A DNA stretch of 64,000 nucleotides from Linum tenue (Eukaryota; Streptophyta; Magnoliopsida; Malpighiales; Linaceae): contig CAMGYJ010000003.1 of NCBI GenBank assembly GCA_946122785.1, forward strand, positions 31,637,811 to 31,701,810, read 5' to 3'. Below the pieces are notes generated by a model. That model worked only from the letters and a program-made list of their open reading frames with translations, was not told the origin of the DNA and ran no database searches. Shown piece after piece: positions 61,691-64,000 of this stretch; position 1 is the stretch's first letter, and each line of letters starts with the position of its first letter. Made by a program: the position numbers and the translations under genes.

Positions 61691-64000
61691 TCAGCCCCCA
61701 AACAATTAGGGTTTTGTACCATTAAATTAAAAAGCACATTCACGCTATCATCATCCACAATTAGAATTTCGTCACCGAGAAGCAAAACTGCCTCCTATCT
61801 ATACTTTGGATGGAAAATATATCATCTTCGGTTGACAGCATGATCTGGAGATCAGATACAGAGGCCAAACTGCATGCAGGGATGAAGTAAAAGGACAAGC
61901 TAGAGACCAGCAATGTTACGCATCATGACATCTGTATACATATTATACACAGTGTAGCTTAATTAGCTGCGAATCGAGAAAATTATTTGAAGTCCACAAA
62001 GACAGTTTCATATGATGACGCAATGACATCTCTCTTTCCTTCACCTTCCAGGCTCATCACTCTGTTTTCTCACATGCTGTTAACTCTCGACTCAGCTTAT
62101 TCATCCTTTCCTTTCCCATCCCACACGAGAATATGAGTAAACAATTAAGGCCAAAATAATTATTTTTCGGCTAGGAAAACTCTTGGTATTTGATATTAAT
62201 GCTTTGCACCTTTGCCTTTTTGAACAACGATTTTAAACACGGTTCACACATCTCCGAACAATGTTCGAACGCGGGTGTTTGATGTTTTTGATGATTTTTT
62301 GGGGACAAACTACATTAATTACTCCTACTCCTATGGAGGTTCAGTGAGAGCTCCAAAAACTAAAAGATACGAATATTGCTACATTGAGAAAAGGATAAAG
62401 TTTGACATGTGGTGTCAAATGTTTGGTTGTGGAACCTGTTTACAATCTTAGTTTCTCCTATTTATAGCCACTAGGTGTAACTTCCTTGGTAACCGCCTTG
62501 GTAAGTGCTAGCTAACCTCTTGCTCCAAACCGCCTCGGGGCCTCTTGTCACCGCCTTGGTGACTAGTTGTTAATGTCGGCTTGGGATCCCTTGTCCCGTC
62601 TTGGGGCTGGTGGGTATTTGATGGTCTCGATGCTAGGCTGGGTTGATGTTGATCCTCTTTGCTTTAACCTCCATGATGAAGTCTTGATCACATCTTCGAT
62701 AGCCCTGACGACTCCACGCTCCTCATCTTACTAGCCACCTCGATGAACCGTCTTGATAGCTAGGCCATATTACCCACCTAGACAGGACGAGAACTTGGCT
62801 CCTTTACCCCCCCCCCCCCCCACAAGTCTCCACACTTAGTCTTAGAGAGACTGTCATTGCACCAACTTGTCATCTTGGTACCAAGAACAATCATGCCGGC
62901 TTGATACCCTTGCTACCAAGCCGGCAGTAGTTTATGCAATCTTATCAAGTTGATACCTTGCACCCTGTCGGCTTGGTACCCCATTAGGGAGCCACCAAAC
63001 CTATCTGAGGACTTAATCTCCATATAGTCCCCCTAAGGGGCTCTACTTCTTGTTCATGATGATTTGGTACCCAGCCGGGTAGTCACCTCAGATGGCCAAC
63101 TTGTCACCTCCTCATCGGGTTGGCACCCTTAGTTCGGCATCCTGGCCGATCCATCCACGGTTGTTTGATACCTAGTTGGGTGGCTACCTCAGCTAGCCAC
63201 CTTGCTTTATTGGTTTGTAATGCTAGTAATGTTGGTTTGTATTGTAAGAAGTGATATTTTGTACTGTTAATATGTTTTGTATCTACTGCCAATCTTATTT
63301 GAATACTTTTATTTTGTGGTTTGTATACTTTATGATATTAATTTATATACTATGTATTTATTAGTTCGTAATGCAAGTCTTGTTGTTTGTATTGTATGCA
63401 GTGGTATTTTATACTATTATTATGCTTTGTATACAATGTCAATCTGATTTGCAGGTCCGACCAATGAGGTGTGCTAGGAGGCCCTCCGACATAAGACCTA
63501 TGAATTGATTATGGGTACGATGATGAATTTAAATCCGTAAATTATTATTAGAGATAGTTATTTGCTAATATACATGATTATACATAAAACGCTACCTTTA
63601 ATGAGTGAACCCTAGGTCCTAATTATCTAAATCATAAACTATAAACCCTAAGATGGTGCATTGATATTTTTGCCTATATTTGGACGAATCATAACTGTCG
63701 ATTATTGTTTATAATTAAATTGATCTTGGGGTACGTATTAGATTTAGAGAATTAAGACCTAGATTTTGATCTTTAAGTGCTAGAGTATAGTATCATGTCC
63801 GAAAGATCAGTCAATTCAAGTTCTGGATAGCGTTTTCTTAGTCAAGGTATGCGGTACCCCGGATTTCACCCTGGGTACCGTAGAACTCCCCATACATGAG
63901 GCATGTATATTCATTAAATTCCTATTTCAATTTTATATTTTGAATCACGATGATAAGACCATTTTTATTTTATTATACATAAAAAAAATTGAACACATTT
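61691..64000. other. Gene-free stretch to the right edge
   Basis: No gene is supported. 62440-63190 is rich in CTTGGTACC, CCGCCTTGG and GGCTTG words repeated in slightly varied forms, typical of a degenerate repeat or an old LTR. A poly-C run lies at about 62807-62821. 63220-63450 is AT-rich with a twice-repeated TGTATTGTA.G.AGTG.TATTTT motif. Nothing else is recognised. Confidence 0.4.

Overview
The window is nuclear DNA of a flowering plant, probably a eudicot. Genes are intron-rich with GT-AG introns, and several encode plant or plant-type proteins: a MOR1-type microtubule protein, an ARPC2A-type Arp2/3 subunit, TAF11 and a DUF1639 protein. Between them lie plant LINEs, Copia, MULE and hAT remnants and MITEs. 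I cannot name the species.

Layout. 13-4422 (minus) holds the first twelve coding exons of a MOR1/GEM1 (XMAP215 family) gene that runs off the left edge. 4423-7590 is its upstream region followed by AT-rich repeats. 7594-10650 (minus) is a decayed LINE split by a 636-bp hAT-type element. 10899-11514 is a fold-back element with another MITE nested in it. 12244-16948 (minus) is a CTP synthase gene of about 20 exons with no start codon, two in-frame stops and a frameshift, so I call it a pseudogene. 18001-19000 is another LINE remnant. 19662-21706 is a compact LTR-type repeat pair. 22559-26568 (plus) is an intact ten-exon ARPC2A gene with a TIR element in intron 3. 29041-31665 (minus) is a DUF1639 protein gene.

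33220-46700 is mostly mobile DNA: a 3'-truncated LINE, a second LINE inserted with a target-site duplication, two MULE-type elements with 9-10-bp duplications, palindromic MITEs and a 162-bp tandem repeat. 47434-49071 (minus) is an intact four-exon TAF11 gene. 49479-55760 is again mobile: two hAT-type elements, a fold-back element, and a Copia remnant abutting a CIPK kinase fragment. 57242-58231 (plus) is an intact single-exon gene of unknown function. 58420-59682 is a larger fold-back element, related by its ends to the one at 50483, which carries a piece of a ferredoxin-thioredoxin reductase variable-subunit gene. 60119-61690 has a broken plant mobile domain gene facing a mudrA-like transposase remnant. 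The remainder to 64000 shows no gene.

The host genes are unrelated housekeeping loci (microtubules, nucleotide synthesis, actin nucleation, transcription initiation) and form no pathway or cluster. No wholly new system is proven. The best leads are the fold-back element with captured FTRA sequence, the decaying CTP synthase copy, the CIPK-Copia junction, the MULE with a possible captured exon, and the mobile-domain/mudrA pair. Exon limits were placed by reading splice signals and recalled family sequences; no alignment or transcript data were available.
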